Origin: Echinococcus granulosus
Taxonomy: Eukaryota; Platyhelminthes; Cestoda; Cyclophyllidea; Taeniidae
Assembly: GCF_000524195.1 (NCBI RefSeq)
Contig: NW_020170489.1
Coordinates: forward strand, 212,856 to 276,855
DNA length: 64,000 nt
Direction of reading: 5' to 3'
The notes under the pieces are model-generated. The model did no database searches. It saw only the letters and a program-made list of their open reading frames with translations, and was not told the DNA's origin. This document shows positions 12,100 through 24,400 of the stretch, piece by piece. Within the stretch, counting starts at the first letter, position 1; the number at the start of each line of letters is the position of its first letter. Both the position numbers and the translations under genes were made by a program.

Positions 12100-14293
12100 T
12101 AAGTTTTTATACCCACATCAGTTGAAAATGCCGTGGACGCCAAGCAAATGAGTTTTACCTACATGTATTACCAACAGACGACTGATAATGGAGCTTAAAT
12201 GCTACTTTTTTTTCCACTGGCTTCACATATACCCTGAAATCCCATGGAGGGTTCTGGATTGCATGCCAACTGGAAGGCTTGGGGTCAGAAATGACTTTTG
12301 TATTCCAACGTAAAGCTGACAACAATACCTCCGGTTGGCCTCAAACGTTCCCCTCACTCTCTCACTCCGCTCCGCAAAACACGCAATAATTGCTTCCCAA
12401 AGGGTCATGTTCGCTTTGCGTGTGGTAGGTTGACAGACAAAGTCGTTCATTACAACTGAGGTCTTTCTGCTCGATGCTACTTGACGCAAGTTGCTGTGAC
12501 CCAAGACTTTTTCATGAGTAGCATGGGTGGGAGGTAGTGTCTCTCGCCATCCCTTAGATTCCCACCGTAGCTACTACCCTTTCTTGACATTGGGCACGCA
12601 AAATGTGCATATGGAATAGACAGTAGAGTAATAAATCTGGCATAAAAGGTAGACCTATGTAATTAGGACTGGGTAGGAGCTCCTTGGGACAAAACGCTGC
12701 ATAAAAAGTGGCAATCTGAGTAAGCTTGTATCTGTTTGAGAATGAATGATGCACTTTGACAGCGATTCTTTCATTGAGGAAGCAGTTTTTGAAAGCTTTC
12801 GGCAGTAACTAACCTTCTATTCCGATAACTTACATCAACTCATCCCGTTACTGTTATTTCGTTTTTTACGACTAATCACTTCCTTCAAAACTAGGTTACA
12901 AGGTGTCACAACGATGCCTTTAATGAAGGAGGCCTCTAAATGATTGGTTCCAACTACCAATCGCATTTAAGGTTGATCAATGAAGACCAATGAAATGAAG
13001 CGACGTTATTGATTTGTTAAATACGAAGACGTTAGAGAGGTCCCCTTATGGATCACTGAATGTGAAGGCTTGAAGAGTTATCTTGGAGTTATACAACGTC
13101 AGATGGATTTCATGTTGAAATAGCCGAAAAAGTTGAGATAACTGTTGTTAAACCTAATTAAGTGAACTAATTCCTTTTTAAGTAAGGCTAGGAAGAACTT
13201 CATGGCAATTTGTGTCCGTTGTTTATTTTTTTATTAGAAGTACTCCTAGCCCAATCACAATCCATCTGTTTATGTGCTAAAAAAGATGGGCTAACCTCTG
13301 TCAATATTTAAAGATTTCACCTTATTTTAATTGGTTTTTTTTTGGACCAAACAAGAGCAGACAGGAAAAGCTAACTAAACCATCAAATTGTCTGGTCGAG
13401 TATGTACTATGTAAATCCCCTCCTCGTGAATGGGTATAAAAGGGCATTTCGAGTGATTAAGTCCAGTGAGATGGATTACTAAAAATTAATGCTTTAAAAG
13501 TTCATTTTGACAACCCATCCAATCTGGTCATGCCTGGCTTGCGTCTCTCTCGATAAGGCACACTACCACACGTCGTTGTCTCATTCTTCGCGAATATTTC
13601 GTTATTTTGTCATTTTGGCGCAAATTTTTAAATAAAATAGCAACCTGATTCTGCTTCATTTTGCAAGATCTGCAGCCCAACTCAGCTAGGCGGAAAGATG
13701 AATACGCAGGTGAAAGATCGATAGGACGATCGATTGATCGATCCAGTCGTTGATCAACCGATTTTTACGTGATTAACAAGACCTGACTAGATTTCACCCA
13801 ACTCAGAATAGCATGATCAAATTGCATTCTTAGCAGGCAAACTCAACCTTCTTCTTAATAAGATGTAAAGATCCTCTGATGGAAATCTGTTTGATCCAAC
13901 TTTAGTGATATTCAACTAGATAATTACGCAGTTAGCATCGTCGCCGATTAACTGTCGTCAACATTCCAGAAAAATGTGATAACTTCGGTTTCAAATTACC
14001 TCAAGTTATATTAACCATCCAAAAGCATTCCATGTTTCTAATAATGACATTTAACGAAACTTACGCTTGAGTGAATAAAATTGATAGCCCTAGATTCCTG
14101 TTCTTCTTTATCAAAACTCCTACACGTTAGAGCGCTAGATGGCATAAAGAAATGAGAGGAAAAATGTGCTACGTCAATTGGTGCATTCGCCAGGAAAGTA
14201 AAAGTGGTTTGATAAATTGCCACGGTAACCATTTGAGGACAAAGAAGCAGGCTGCTGACTTATTTCTCTTTTGATTAGTTGGAAATCTACTAG

Positions 14294-14353
14294 ACCAATC
14301 ATATTTGCACCAATCAGCACTCCAACTGCTGCCCTTTTTGTTAGCTGATTGGC
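14294..14353 (+). promoter_or_regulatory. Triple CCAAT-box cluster upstream of the FERM gene (copy A)
   Basis: ACCAATCA lies at 14294-14301, ACCAATCAGC at 14309-14318 and its inverted form GCTGATTGGC at 14344-14353. They sit 95-155 nt before the proposed ATG at 14449. Such spacing is typical of NF-Y-type promoters. The twin cluster is at 58186-58245. Confidence 0.5.
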
Positions 14354-14448
14354 TGTCTGCAACTGTGCTGTCTGGAAGGAGGTATTTAGTGTTTCATTTG
14401 CTTCTACCGGTTCCGCGTAGCGCTGAGTTGAATGGAATTTGCATTTAT

Positions 14449-17400
14449 ATGGCTCTGGCACAACGAGGGGATGCACTAAACCGTTCCAAATTAAAAGGTC
14501 ACTTGGAGGCGCATCGTCAGAGCAGTTCCAGTGGGCAGATCACCTGTTTTGTCACCCAGCCGGACAATGTCGTCCTCCACGTTGATGTGGATGGTAAAGC
14601 GAAGGGTCAGGAAGTCTTGAATAAGGTGCCTGATAGTTTTGCTATCACGTTTAACCTTATGGAAGCCTCTGTCTAGACGGTTTTTGTCTACTTCAAGATC
14701 TGCACGCTCTTGGGGATTCAGGATGAAGCAGACTACTTTGGTCTGCAATATGCCCTCTCGAAAGGCGATTTAATTTGGCTCAACATGCGAAATCGACTTT
14801 CTAAGCAAATTCCTGGTAGTCCTCCGTTCAAACTCTTCTTCAAGGTCAAGTATTTTGTGCCCCCTTACAATCTGGTGCTGGAAGAGACTAAGTAGGTGTT
14901 CTTTGGAACCGCATTTTTCCTTCCATCCATTAAGTTGAGTAGATTTTATTTGCATTCATTGCTAAAAATCTTGATTTTCTTGTAAGGAAGCGACAGCAAA
15001 ACATATCTCTTACACCGGAAATTATTTGTTTTTTGCTGTTAAAATTCACTTTAAATCGTTAGTTGGTTGAACTTAAAAGCTCATTTTGACTCCGAATAGG
15101 GCTTTAAAGGGCAGTTTAAATACTTCAAAACGGTATTTAGTCCAAAAATTCGTCTCATGCATGTCTTTTTTTTGAATTTACTAATTCATTTGTATTTTGC
15201 CCCGTTAACTTCTGGCATAGACTTAGTGATTTGACTTGGTGTTTCCCCTTACAAAAATCCACAGGGTCTCGAGCGAAACCATTTTGGCATTTCTTAAGAA
15301 AAGAAGCAATGCAGGATGTGGCTTGTCGGAATGCCTCTCGTCTATGGTTTATGCATTCAGATATAAAATCAAGGCTCAAACTCCGACAGTTAGATGCCAC
15401 CTGTTTATTAAGGCTCAACCTTACAGTCATCCCTTGCAGTTAGCCTTTATATTGAAGTAGATTAAATTAAAGCGCGAAACTTGTCTGCGTTGGATTAATA
15501 ATGCAAAAGAAGGTCTTAAAACATACCCCGACGGTTGAAAATTTATTCCTGAAGGAGGCTTTTCTTAAGACGTATCGTATTTCTTTCCACGTTCCACCTG
15601 CCGCTTTCCTTAAGGGGGTGCCACATTCTCGTCTTCAAAACTCGAGACTGTGGTACTTCTTTCTTTTAAATAAGTTGTAAATGGTTTACGATTTCCTTTT
15701 TTTAAGTAAACAGAGCATCTGCAAATGGAATATGCTTATTTCTATTCCCTCGTCGATATCAAGTTCGTATATCCGGTGAATTCCACGGCCGAATTAATAA
15801 TTTTCTGTCTGAATTTGCGAGACCTCTCGATATTTTATCATCAGAAATAAAGATGGTTGATTTTACCTTAATCAAATATATATTTTATCCAAAAATAATC
15901 TCGAAGCATATTTTAATGTCGGAAATGACAACTCGTTTAGAGAATTTAAAGCTCACCTTTTTAGTGAACCATTCTGAGGAATTGTCTATTTTATTTTTGT
16001 TAATCTATCAGGATATTGTACTTATATTTATTTGTATTTTATTCATTCTCGCAAAAGTACTTCTGTAAAATAATAAACTGCAATGATAAAGTGCCAAAGT
16101 TGTCTCTAGCCAGGCATTAAATCTTCAGACTTTTGAAGTACTGCACAAAAGGCTGAAGTTTTTATAGAAGCTTGGAAAGTTTCAAGGGGAGAAGCTTTCT
16201 TTTAAGCTTTAAACCATGTGATTCTATGCTAAATTTCTTTGTTGTACTGGCACGTTTTTTCCCTCCGATTGAATGAGTTTCGATGCGCATTTTCCCGCCT
16301 CTACAAAATTAGTATCCGTCAGACTATGCTAAAAACAGTGAATTCTATGGTCAAATTTTTTCCCACTTAACTTTCATCCAGGTACTTGAAGATTCCCTTC
16401 ATCTTAATTTTCTCCTGTATCTCTAGCCAACTTGCTTCACTTCGTCTATCAACCTCCCGACATTATTTTCTCGCATTTCAACTCGTCATGATGGTACCCA
16501 AATCCAATTTTATTAATTTCCTTCTGAAATAAAAAAAAGTTATCTCAAAGCTACCCGGATGCTGTGAGCACGAAGTAAATACTACACTGAATAGTCTAAA
16601 ATATCATGCTAGATTTCGTATTCTTTCACGTATCCTATCATCTAGATACCTTAATTTGCCTATTTGAGGCATCAATTTTACCTCAGCATCGTCAGTTGGC
16701 AAAAGGGAGGGAACATATGGGAAACCACATTCTAATCTCATCTCTACCTGACATTACAAAGTGACTAAGGTCATTGGGATTTAGCCACCATCTTGAATCC
16801 CTTGGCCCGGGATTCATGAGAAGGTGGAAGATGGACCAAAATAAGCAACTTTGCACCCCAAGCTTAGAACATCCATGCTCATTCTAAGACAGGAACATTC
16901 AACGGATATCCCTCTTCGGAGACTTCACATTCGAGTACTTCCTTAAATCACCAACCCCATCTAACTGCTTCTTTTCTGTCAGCCATTTACAGAAAATGGT
17001 AACTTTTTTTAAAAAGGTGGTTTAACGATAGTAATCCTTTTTAACCAAGTTTCCAGGCTCAGAATGGTCATATTTGAACGCCCTTTTAAATAGCATACCC
17101 CGGACATAAATTCCTCCCTAACGTCAATTATTATCCGATGATGGAATGCAGAGTAAAATGCAAAATCGGATGCTGAGGTCGCTCCTAATTACTTAGATGT
17201 CCTGGATCAAAACATTTCCGTTTAAATACATCATTGAACCTTTATGTGTCGAAGGCCAGACAGCAGTTGACTGAAATATATTTACTTGATAGTTCTTGCT
17301 AAGATACAATTTAAAAGTATGCAAAAAAAAATCATGCCCTTTTCTTTTCTTGAGAAGAAAGATCTGCAGAGGGAAAGTCATGTTTTTTCTTTACTCAAAA

Positions 17401-20400
17401 CGCAAGACCTAACACTGTAAATTCTCGTCGTGGGAAGACCTCATGCCGCGTACCTTGGGGAGAGAAAGGAGACACTGCTCCATCTTCAGAATTCCTGTGA
17501 TGTTCTTCTAGGTAATGCTTACCATTTTTTACAGCCATTGGAAAATCCCATGACTTTGTGAAGAATCGAGCGGGTAACTGAGACACAAAAGTACAGTGGC
17601 AAATGAGATGGAAAGTGCGGATTAAATTGGTTGCTTCAATGACGCAAATGTTGCATAAAAGTGGAATTCGTGACTAGCTTGTGGCTCGTTGGGAAAGGCC
17701 GTTATATAGTAGCCTATGATGGTGGTGATTTCATCGAAGAGGATATTTTAAGTACCTTTCGTAATGAAAAACCTATGAAGTTATGCTAGTTACCTTATAA
17801 ATGACTTGGATCAGGCAATTCATGTTCAGAGGCATTTCTTGGTCCTATTTCCTAGCCACCAATCACACCTCACCAACATCCATTAGCTGAAGGCGCAAAG
17901 CGGAGAAGCATCAGAAAATTGCCTGATAGCATCACCTCTGATTATCCAGATGCCATTGGCTTCCTTCAAATCGCTATTCTAGACATCAGAAGCTCCCCAA
18001 CCCCGTCAGTTAGCAGGTGGGACTAGCCGGCATAGGGTAAAATTTATTCCGGCATCATCTCTGACAAGCAAGATGCTATTAGCATACTATTCTTTTATAG
18101 CTGATTTACCAAATCCATTATCCTCAATGCCATTTCTTAACAAAAGATGGGAGGCGATTGGCACCGACCAAATATACACATTTTGCACATTCACATTTGC
18201 CCGTTTTTTTAATCCTTCATTGTAGACAACGATTTCATGATTGCATCCATTATTTGAATGTGGAAAGTGGAAGGTGCCTGGAAAATTGTACCCTAGCATT
18301 TCCTTTGGAGCACAATTCAGAAAGCTTGTATTTAGACACTTTTTTGAATCCCATTAGCATTGACTTAGTAACAGGTGAAAACTCGAGGGCATATGAAGTA
18401 CTCCATTCTAACGTCAGCCTTAAGTGACTGGTCGCTCTGGTTCAGAAAAGTCACATTTAGTCAGACCTTTGAATCTCCCATAGTAGTCATCAGCTTAGCT
18501 TAAACCCCTTCAGTCATTCCAGGATGGATAGAAGAGTACTCAACGAGCTCCAGAAAGGTTTATTCTAGTAGCCTTTTCAAGCTCTTATTCCACGGTTAAT
18601 ATTCATCCTTTGGGTCCATTTATTTAAAATTTTCCAGCAACATTAAAACCTATTGTTGAATCCTCCTTTCCCAGACACCAGTTCTACCTTAACGCCGTGC
18701 AGCAGTTAAAACTGGGTCTCTGGGACGCTGAGACCTCTCTCGAGCTGCAATCCCGTCTCATCGCACTCATGACATACGTCCAATTCGGCAGTTTTAACTC
18801 TGCTACCACACCGTGTAAATACGCCTGTTTCTGGTCCGATCGTCGTGCCGAGATTCCTCACGAAGTAATCTCCATGGCTGCCACCTTCCATCGCCAACTA
18901 ACTGGGATGTCAGTGCGTGCAGCACAATATGAATTGTTGCGGACAACTCACGAGGAGGTGCCTGCTTTTGGGGTCTACTTCTATCAAATACTCGACATGT
19001 TTGGACGCCGACTGCTTATGGGTGTTGGACCGGAGTTTGTGGCGTTGTGTCAGACGGATTTCAGTTTTATAGAGAGGTGAGACAGTCCATTATCTTCCTT
19101 TTTATTCTCCAAAATATTTTTGAATGAAAAATATTCAAGGCTTGAAATCAAGGATTTCTATGTGCGTCTACACCATTGATTTGATTAGATTGGTGACCTG
19201 AAAGTGAAGTCTGAAGCGATTAATAAATACTCGAAGGTGAATCTGTGTTATGACTAAGCAGGCTGTTTCTACTCCGACGTTTGCTCATGGATTTATGGTA
19301 GGAGTTATGTACATTTAGCAATTTAGATTTGTTTTAAATCGCTTGAGGCGCATATATCCACCTTATCCTCCCGCGAAAAATGCTTTCAACACAGCATTAT
19401 TAACTACCTTGGTGTCAGATCAGGTCTGTCTTCTACGCGGATTGTAGTTCGTCTGTGATCAAGATTAAAACTTTCTACTGGAACAGAATTTCACAAATTC
19501 ATCTTTCGCCAATGGTCAAGCATCTCGTTTCCACGCAGGAAATAATAGTCAAGGTGGATGTTTGATGAGCAAAATATGTTTCAAAAATATTGACGGTGAT
19601 ATTTTACATAAAAAATTTCGTTTGCCTGTTAAGACACCCCCATTGCTGGTATCCTTGCGGTATAAATCAGATAGACAGCGTCAGTTTTTCATCCGTACGG
19701 TCCTCCTTATCAGCATAGCTAACAATTCCCTCCCATTGGCAATCCCCGTATTATACAACTCCGATTTAGGAACCGAGATCCATCCCGATTTTGGAATAAT
19801 AAAAATTTTACGTAGCACTTATTATAGGGCATTTGAAAAGGTGCGATACTTGGTGGTGAATAAGTCAAAGGTGAATACGTGATATTGCGAAAGACTCTCC
19901 ATTCTTGTCAATAGACAATTACTGGTATTACGCTGTTTCGAGGAACACCATCCAATAGTGCATAAGATGCAAGACAAATTCGTAATCCTGGTATGTGCCC
20001 ACAAACGTTGCTCCTTCTTGCTGCTCATTCCTTCCCTCTCATTCAGTGTAACCATCTCAGACGCCCTTACGCCAGACTACCGGCTGGCATTTAAACAGCA
20101 GTGAGAAATTGTTTTGTCACAACATTATATGCTCTTTCGTTTTCAAGAAAGTCTTGGGCCGCCGTATTAATGGCAGCGGAAAGAGAACTCAATCTTTCAG
20201 CAGGTCCATCTTGATTTCTACTGCCAGGTGATGAACCTTAGCGGGGCGGAAGAAGTACATATGCCACGGCCTGAAGAATCAGTAAAGACCCCAAACAGAA
20301 GGGCTGAACCTGATGTCTATCCTTAGCGACTGCCTCGATCTCATGTTATGCAGGAAAGCTATTAACAACTAAAGCGTTCTGGCTGTGAACTAATTGGAAA

Positions 20401-20842
20401 AGTTTTGTTGCAGAGAATCCCTGCCGTATCTGCAAAAAATCGTCTGTAAAGTAAACCCGTAATGCCTTCTCTAATTGTTCGATAGCCAAATGGACCCCTA
20501 ATAGATGTGATTAGACGGGTCTGAAATGAGAACAACGTGACAGGGAAAAACAGACGCGAAAACCTTCTCCCACGGGCCTGCGTTAAAGCCCGTCCTTCCT
20601 TGCATAAATCTGGTTTCATGTCAGTGTCCCAACGTCTATCAGCAAAATTTGCCATGGATGACGCAATTTCCCTTCTCCGAACCTGTTTTCCAAACCGGAT
20701 GAAACTCCGGACCCAGCTGAATTGCGAGAGGGATTGGCGACGTTACGGTCAAGTATCCCCTCAGTTAAATAGAGATTTGATGAGTAGCACGGCCGACTCA
20801 TTGGTGCTCCCCTTGCAGGACCGACTACGTTGCTATGTCTGA
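14449..20842 (+). CDS. MYLIP: FERM-domain protein closest to MYLIP/IDOL, no RING seen (copy A)
   Basis: MYLIP/IDOL is a FERM-RING E3 ligase that targets lipoprotein receptors in animals. Exons supported here are 14449-14625, 14698-14891, 18675-19076 and 19915-20100. Probable additions are 20204-20281 and 20765-20842. Exon 1 holds the F1 start (TCFVTQPDNVVLHVDV) after about 32 extra residues from the ATG. Exon 2 gives DYFGLQ, WLNMRNRLSKQIPG and KYFVPPYNLVLEETK. Exon 3 gives HQFYLNAVQQLKLGLWD and LLMGVGPEFVALC. Exon 4 gives the F3 strands KFVILV and CSFLLLI. Phases 0, 2, 2 with GT-AG borders agree for exons 1-4. The next join is off by one base unless a non-standard border is used. The model would end after about 371 residues with no C-terminal RING, while human MYLIP has about 445 with one. 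MYLIP is the best family match by eye; other FERM families are less likely. Confidence 0.75.
14892..18674 (+). other. FERM gene intron 2 (3.8 kb)
   Basis: Donor GTAGGT after ACTAA at 14891, acceptor CTTTCCCAG at 18674, phase 2, with the codon AA|A giving Lys. Nothing convincing lies inside; open frames are short and lack motifs. The twin intron is 58784-62566. Confidence 0.7.
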
Positions 20843-21180
20843 CGGGGAGGGTTGATCACGAAAAGCGCTGGGGAAGAAGCTCAAAAGTGGAGAGAACCTA
20901 TGTAATAAGGCGGCTGCTTATTTAGTTATCATTTTTGTTACAAGTTCGCTTCGCCAGATAGACCTTCTAGCCACGTTAGTGGCCTTTGTTCCTTCTATGA
21001 GTTGAATGCATACATGTTCTGCTCGAGTACTGTGTACACTTTCGCCTTTAGGAATGTCTTGAGGAGTTACATTGCTTACCAACTACCTACACTCGATACT
21101 TGATTTCTATTATTTTACCCTTTATTACTTGTTGCAGAGCTAGTGCAAACGACCTATTTTTACGAGAGCATTTATTTTGA

Positions 21181-21190
21181 AATAAATAAA
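21181..21190 (+). terminator. Overlapping AATAAA signals 3' of the FERM gene
   Basis: AATAAATAAA provides two overlapping poly(A) signals about 340 nt after the proposed FERM-gene stop and about 235 nt before the next start codon. The two genes are therefore tightly spaced on the same strand. Confidence 0.4.
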
Positions 21191-21396
21191 GCAGTAAAAG
21201 GGTAACTTTTTCAAACACTTTTTTCAAATCCAGGCAAGTATTTGGACGCCTAATAAAAATACTTTCAGACAGCAAGATATTTTGCAAAGTTATCTGTTTT
21301 GCAACAGTTTGTGACTTATCTCAAGATTTAAATATCCGTTTGAATTGTTGGGTTCTCCCGATGAGCGCTTACTTTTTAACGCGGCTTTTACGGACG

Positions 21397-21420
21397 AAGG
21401 TCGTTCTTTAAGGTCGTTCT
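21397..21420 (+). promoter_or_regulatory. Direct 11-nt repeat in the CREB3L-like 5' leader
   Basis: AAGGTCGTTCT occurs at 21397-21407 and again at 21410-21420, ending three bases before the ATG at 21424. Its role is unknown. It could be a leader element or a small tandem slip. Confidence 0.45.
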
Positions 21421-21423
21421 GCA

Positions 21424-24400
21424 ATGGAAGCCCTTGAACTCGCTGACATATTTCCTGGGTTAGATGACGAGGCCCTCGTAAGTTCACTTTATGCTATTTT
21501 TACAGTCCAGGGTTCACTGGGGATGGAAAATGCGTGGCCGGCTGACATTTTTAGTGATTTAACTGAAAAGGACCTCGAAGATGCTCTCCTTACGGACATC
21601 ACTTCCAAGCCGACGACTAAGTCTGAACCCGTTGATGTGGATATCTTTGGTACTTTTATTTTCTGCCTTAATTTCCTAGGATTTGGCAATGACCTTGTTG
21701 TAGGTGATGAGGTTGAAGTAAATAACTCAAGTGACCAATTCGCGTCTTCATCAAACCACACGCCTAAAGGTGATTTATTCACTAACCAAGAGGACTTCAC
21801 TCAAACCATCTCAACTGATACTTCGCCAGAGACAATCCGGCTCACTCCGGAGACAGAGAGCAATTGCTCCACTCCATCAAATTCCGATTCCTTCGCCACA
21901 TCATTACAACTCTCTCCATCCTCCAAGAAGCAACAGCCGAAACGCTCTACCTATGGGGATATTGTGCTCGAAGAGGTACCTGCTGCTAAGAAATGCGCCT
22001 ATGCATTTTCACCACCTATTGTGCCCCACGAGCCCAACCCGAGTGCCATTAATCGTGTTCACTACGTCCTGCAGAAGGGACAGACGCTCATCTTACAGAC
22101 GGAAAAACCCAACAGTCGTATCCCACAAACTGTCAATCCACAGTCCCGTATTAAAGCACTCAATGGTTAGCTGACTATTTTGTATGTTTGAGACCTCTTT
22201 CTTCCGTTTAACTTTCTTTTCTTCCTTTATCTCTTCATTAGCGCATCCAACTGCGAATCAAACGGTCTTCCGTAGAGACGCCAACGAGTTCATTCGAATC
22301 AAACCACTTGCAGCACATCAGAGGCAATCTGTCGTTTACCCAGTCACTCCTGATTCTCACGCCAGTTCAGACACCGACGGGAGTCCGCAGTCTCCTTCTG
22401 ACGGCATCGAACCTCGTGGAATGTTTATCTTCAATGCAAGGAATGGAGCCTCAGTCACGTCAACATCGGCCATCCGTCTCACTCCAGCGACAGGAAGTGT
22501 TTACACAACTACGGAAAGGTATAACGGTCCCACTTCCTATATCAGCCGTCAGAGCAGTGGTAGCGGCTATGGTGTCGACGTCAATAGCGATTACACCGGC
22601 GGATATGGAACGGGTAACTCCTCGGCGCCATATCGACAACAAACTATATTCCAAAGTTCGGTTAGTTTTGATTATCTTTTAAACTCACTCTCAGCTGCTT
22701 TTTACTTGTGTACTCCGAAATTCAAAATTTTTTCCACCTTAAATGTTGTAGCTTGATGATTCAAAATACCCTCTGTCGAGGTCTCTGAATTTCGAGATTC
22801 TAAGCTACCCAAAGACCGAATTGGCTGGTTTATAGATTATATATCCTGTGACGTAGTTTGTTTACATTCTTATGGCCAAATTCATATAAACACACCGCTG
22901 ATTTGACCTCGATCGATTTAAATCGCTTCGCTACGTTGTCACGCAATTTGCATTTCTGGTTTTGAAGAAGCGAGAAAAAAATCCACTTCTACTAAAGCAA
23001 GTTGAGATAACTATTGAAGACTAAATGTATTTACTGATGAAACACGCCGTGGTTGCGAATTCTTGGTGTAGATTTATTGCGGTGTACCACGATGGCTAAG
23101 TAATTATTGCGTTAATTTCTTTGTTTATCATTAATGCTCGTTCTGGTGATTCATTGGTACGTGTAAGTAATTTCTCCTGGGATTTATCTTTTTCATGTCT
23201 GTAAGGTGCTTAGAACTGTACCTCAGAGTACCATATTTCTAACCATTAGAAAACATTATGCCCTGTAATTTTAGCACATTTAATAATGGGATTTGGTGTT
23301 ACTTTTTATTAAGTGATAAAAAAACCAGGCCCACCTTTATTGCAATTTACCTCGATTAGTATAAACAGGTTTTGTAATCACTTTTAGTTTAAACTACGTT
23401 GGAATTTGCTGGAAAATAATCACATTTCTTCATTTTAGTATGATTGTCAAACCACACCTATTCCTGGCTTTCGAAAAACACTATAAACCATTTTTTTTCC
23501 CTCTGAAATGGAGTGTCTTTGAAATGATCATTCTTAGGAAAATAGTGGCCCACTAGGACCCTTTCGTGTGTATCCGACACCTACACGTTGAAGTTCATCA
23601 TTTTTTCTAATACTTAATTAATTAATTAGTCAGTTTTCTTGTCATTTACGCTTGTTGAAGTCACGTGCTGTAGTTGCCCTCTCCTACCTAACCCCAAAGT
23701 ACTTCCACTGTCTGGGGTCGCTGGCGATCTAGGTCAGTCAGTGGGTATTCTACCACGGTTTAAGCACTTGGTCAAGTGGTCATTGGCGTAAGTGATGCTG
23801 CGTCGGCCAGGTGTGTAGGAGCAATGCCCCCGCAAGGCATCACCGTCACCTGTGCGTGCGTGTGTGTGTGCAACCCACAAGTGCGAGGACGGGCGGGTGA
23901 GCGGTAGTTCGGCCGACTAGCGGCGCGTGGCCGTGCTTATCGATTTCTCCTAGCTGCACATGTACGCGCGTGCGTATGTGCGTGTGCGTAGCAGTTGCAT
24001 TATCTCACCCACCGTCGCCCCTACCATCGTAAATGACTTGTTATAATGGGCAAGGGGCAATCCCTTCTGACTAAGAACCAGAAGATTAGGGCTCAGCATT
24101 CTATCGATTCTACTTCACCGGAACACCCACACGACCAGAAATTTAATTTCCTCCAAAACATCGTAGGTGGGGTGGTGCATGGTTCTACTTTCACACACAT
24201 GCAAACAAGGTGCACTAGAATTTCTACATTTCCTTCGTGAGCTTCATTTAGCACCATGTCTGAGCCGCAAAAATTAACGGTCATCGTATTAGCTTATCTC
24301 TGAATGTATTTGGTTATCTAGGTGGCGTAGAAGTCTATGAAGCCAACTTAGTAACGAAGTCATTCGCTCAACAGGAATGAGGATGATTTAATGGTATCGA

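Larger units (their letters stand above)
5290..14448. other. Gene-poor interval between the PANK4-like and FERM genes (copy A)
   Basis: About 9 kb with no recognisable gene. Weak minus-strand exon candidates lie at 6845-7145, 7399-7620 and 8878-9093. A run of 12 G sits at 12088-12099, and a cluster of GATCGAT elements at about 13716-13745. The rest is AT-rich with only short open frames. The identical interval in copy B is 49182-58340. Confidence 0.5.
1..20108. repeat. Long direct repeat, copy A (period 43,892 bp)
   Basis: This block recurs at 43893-64000 with the same offset everywhere I compared it. Every open frame in it reappears with identical length and translation. Hypervariable tracts also match: the run of 12 G at 12088-12099 is again 12 G at 55980-55991. 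It contains the 3' exons of the PANK4-like gene and most of the FERM gene. The left edge is the window edge, so the true start of the repeat is unknown. It may be a tandem duplication or an assembly duplication, and the sequence alone cannot decide. Confidence 0.97.

Noticed and set aside
20395..20450. Short NPCRICKKSS reading after a TTGCAG acceptor, recalling a RING start
   Set aside because: The phase does not fit the FERM exons, and no CGH or later Cys pairs follow.
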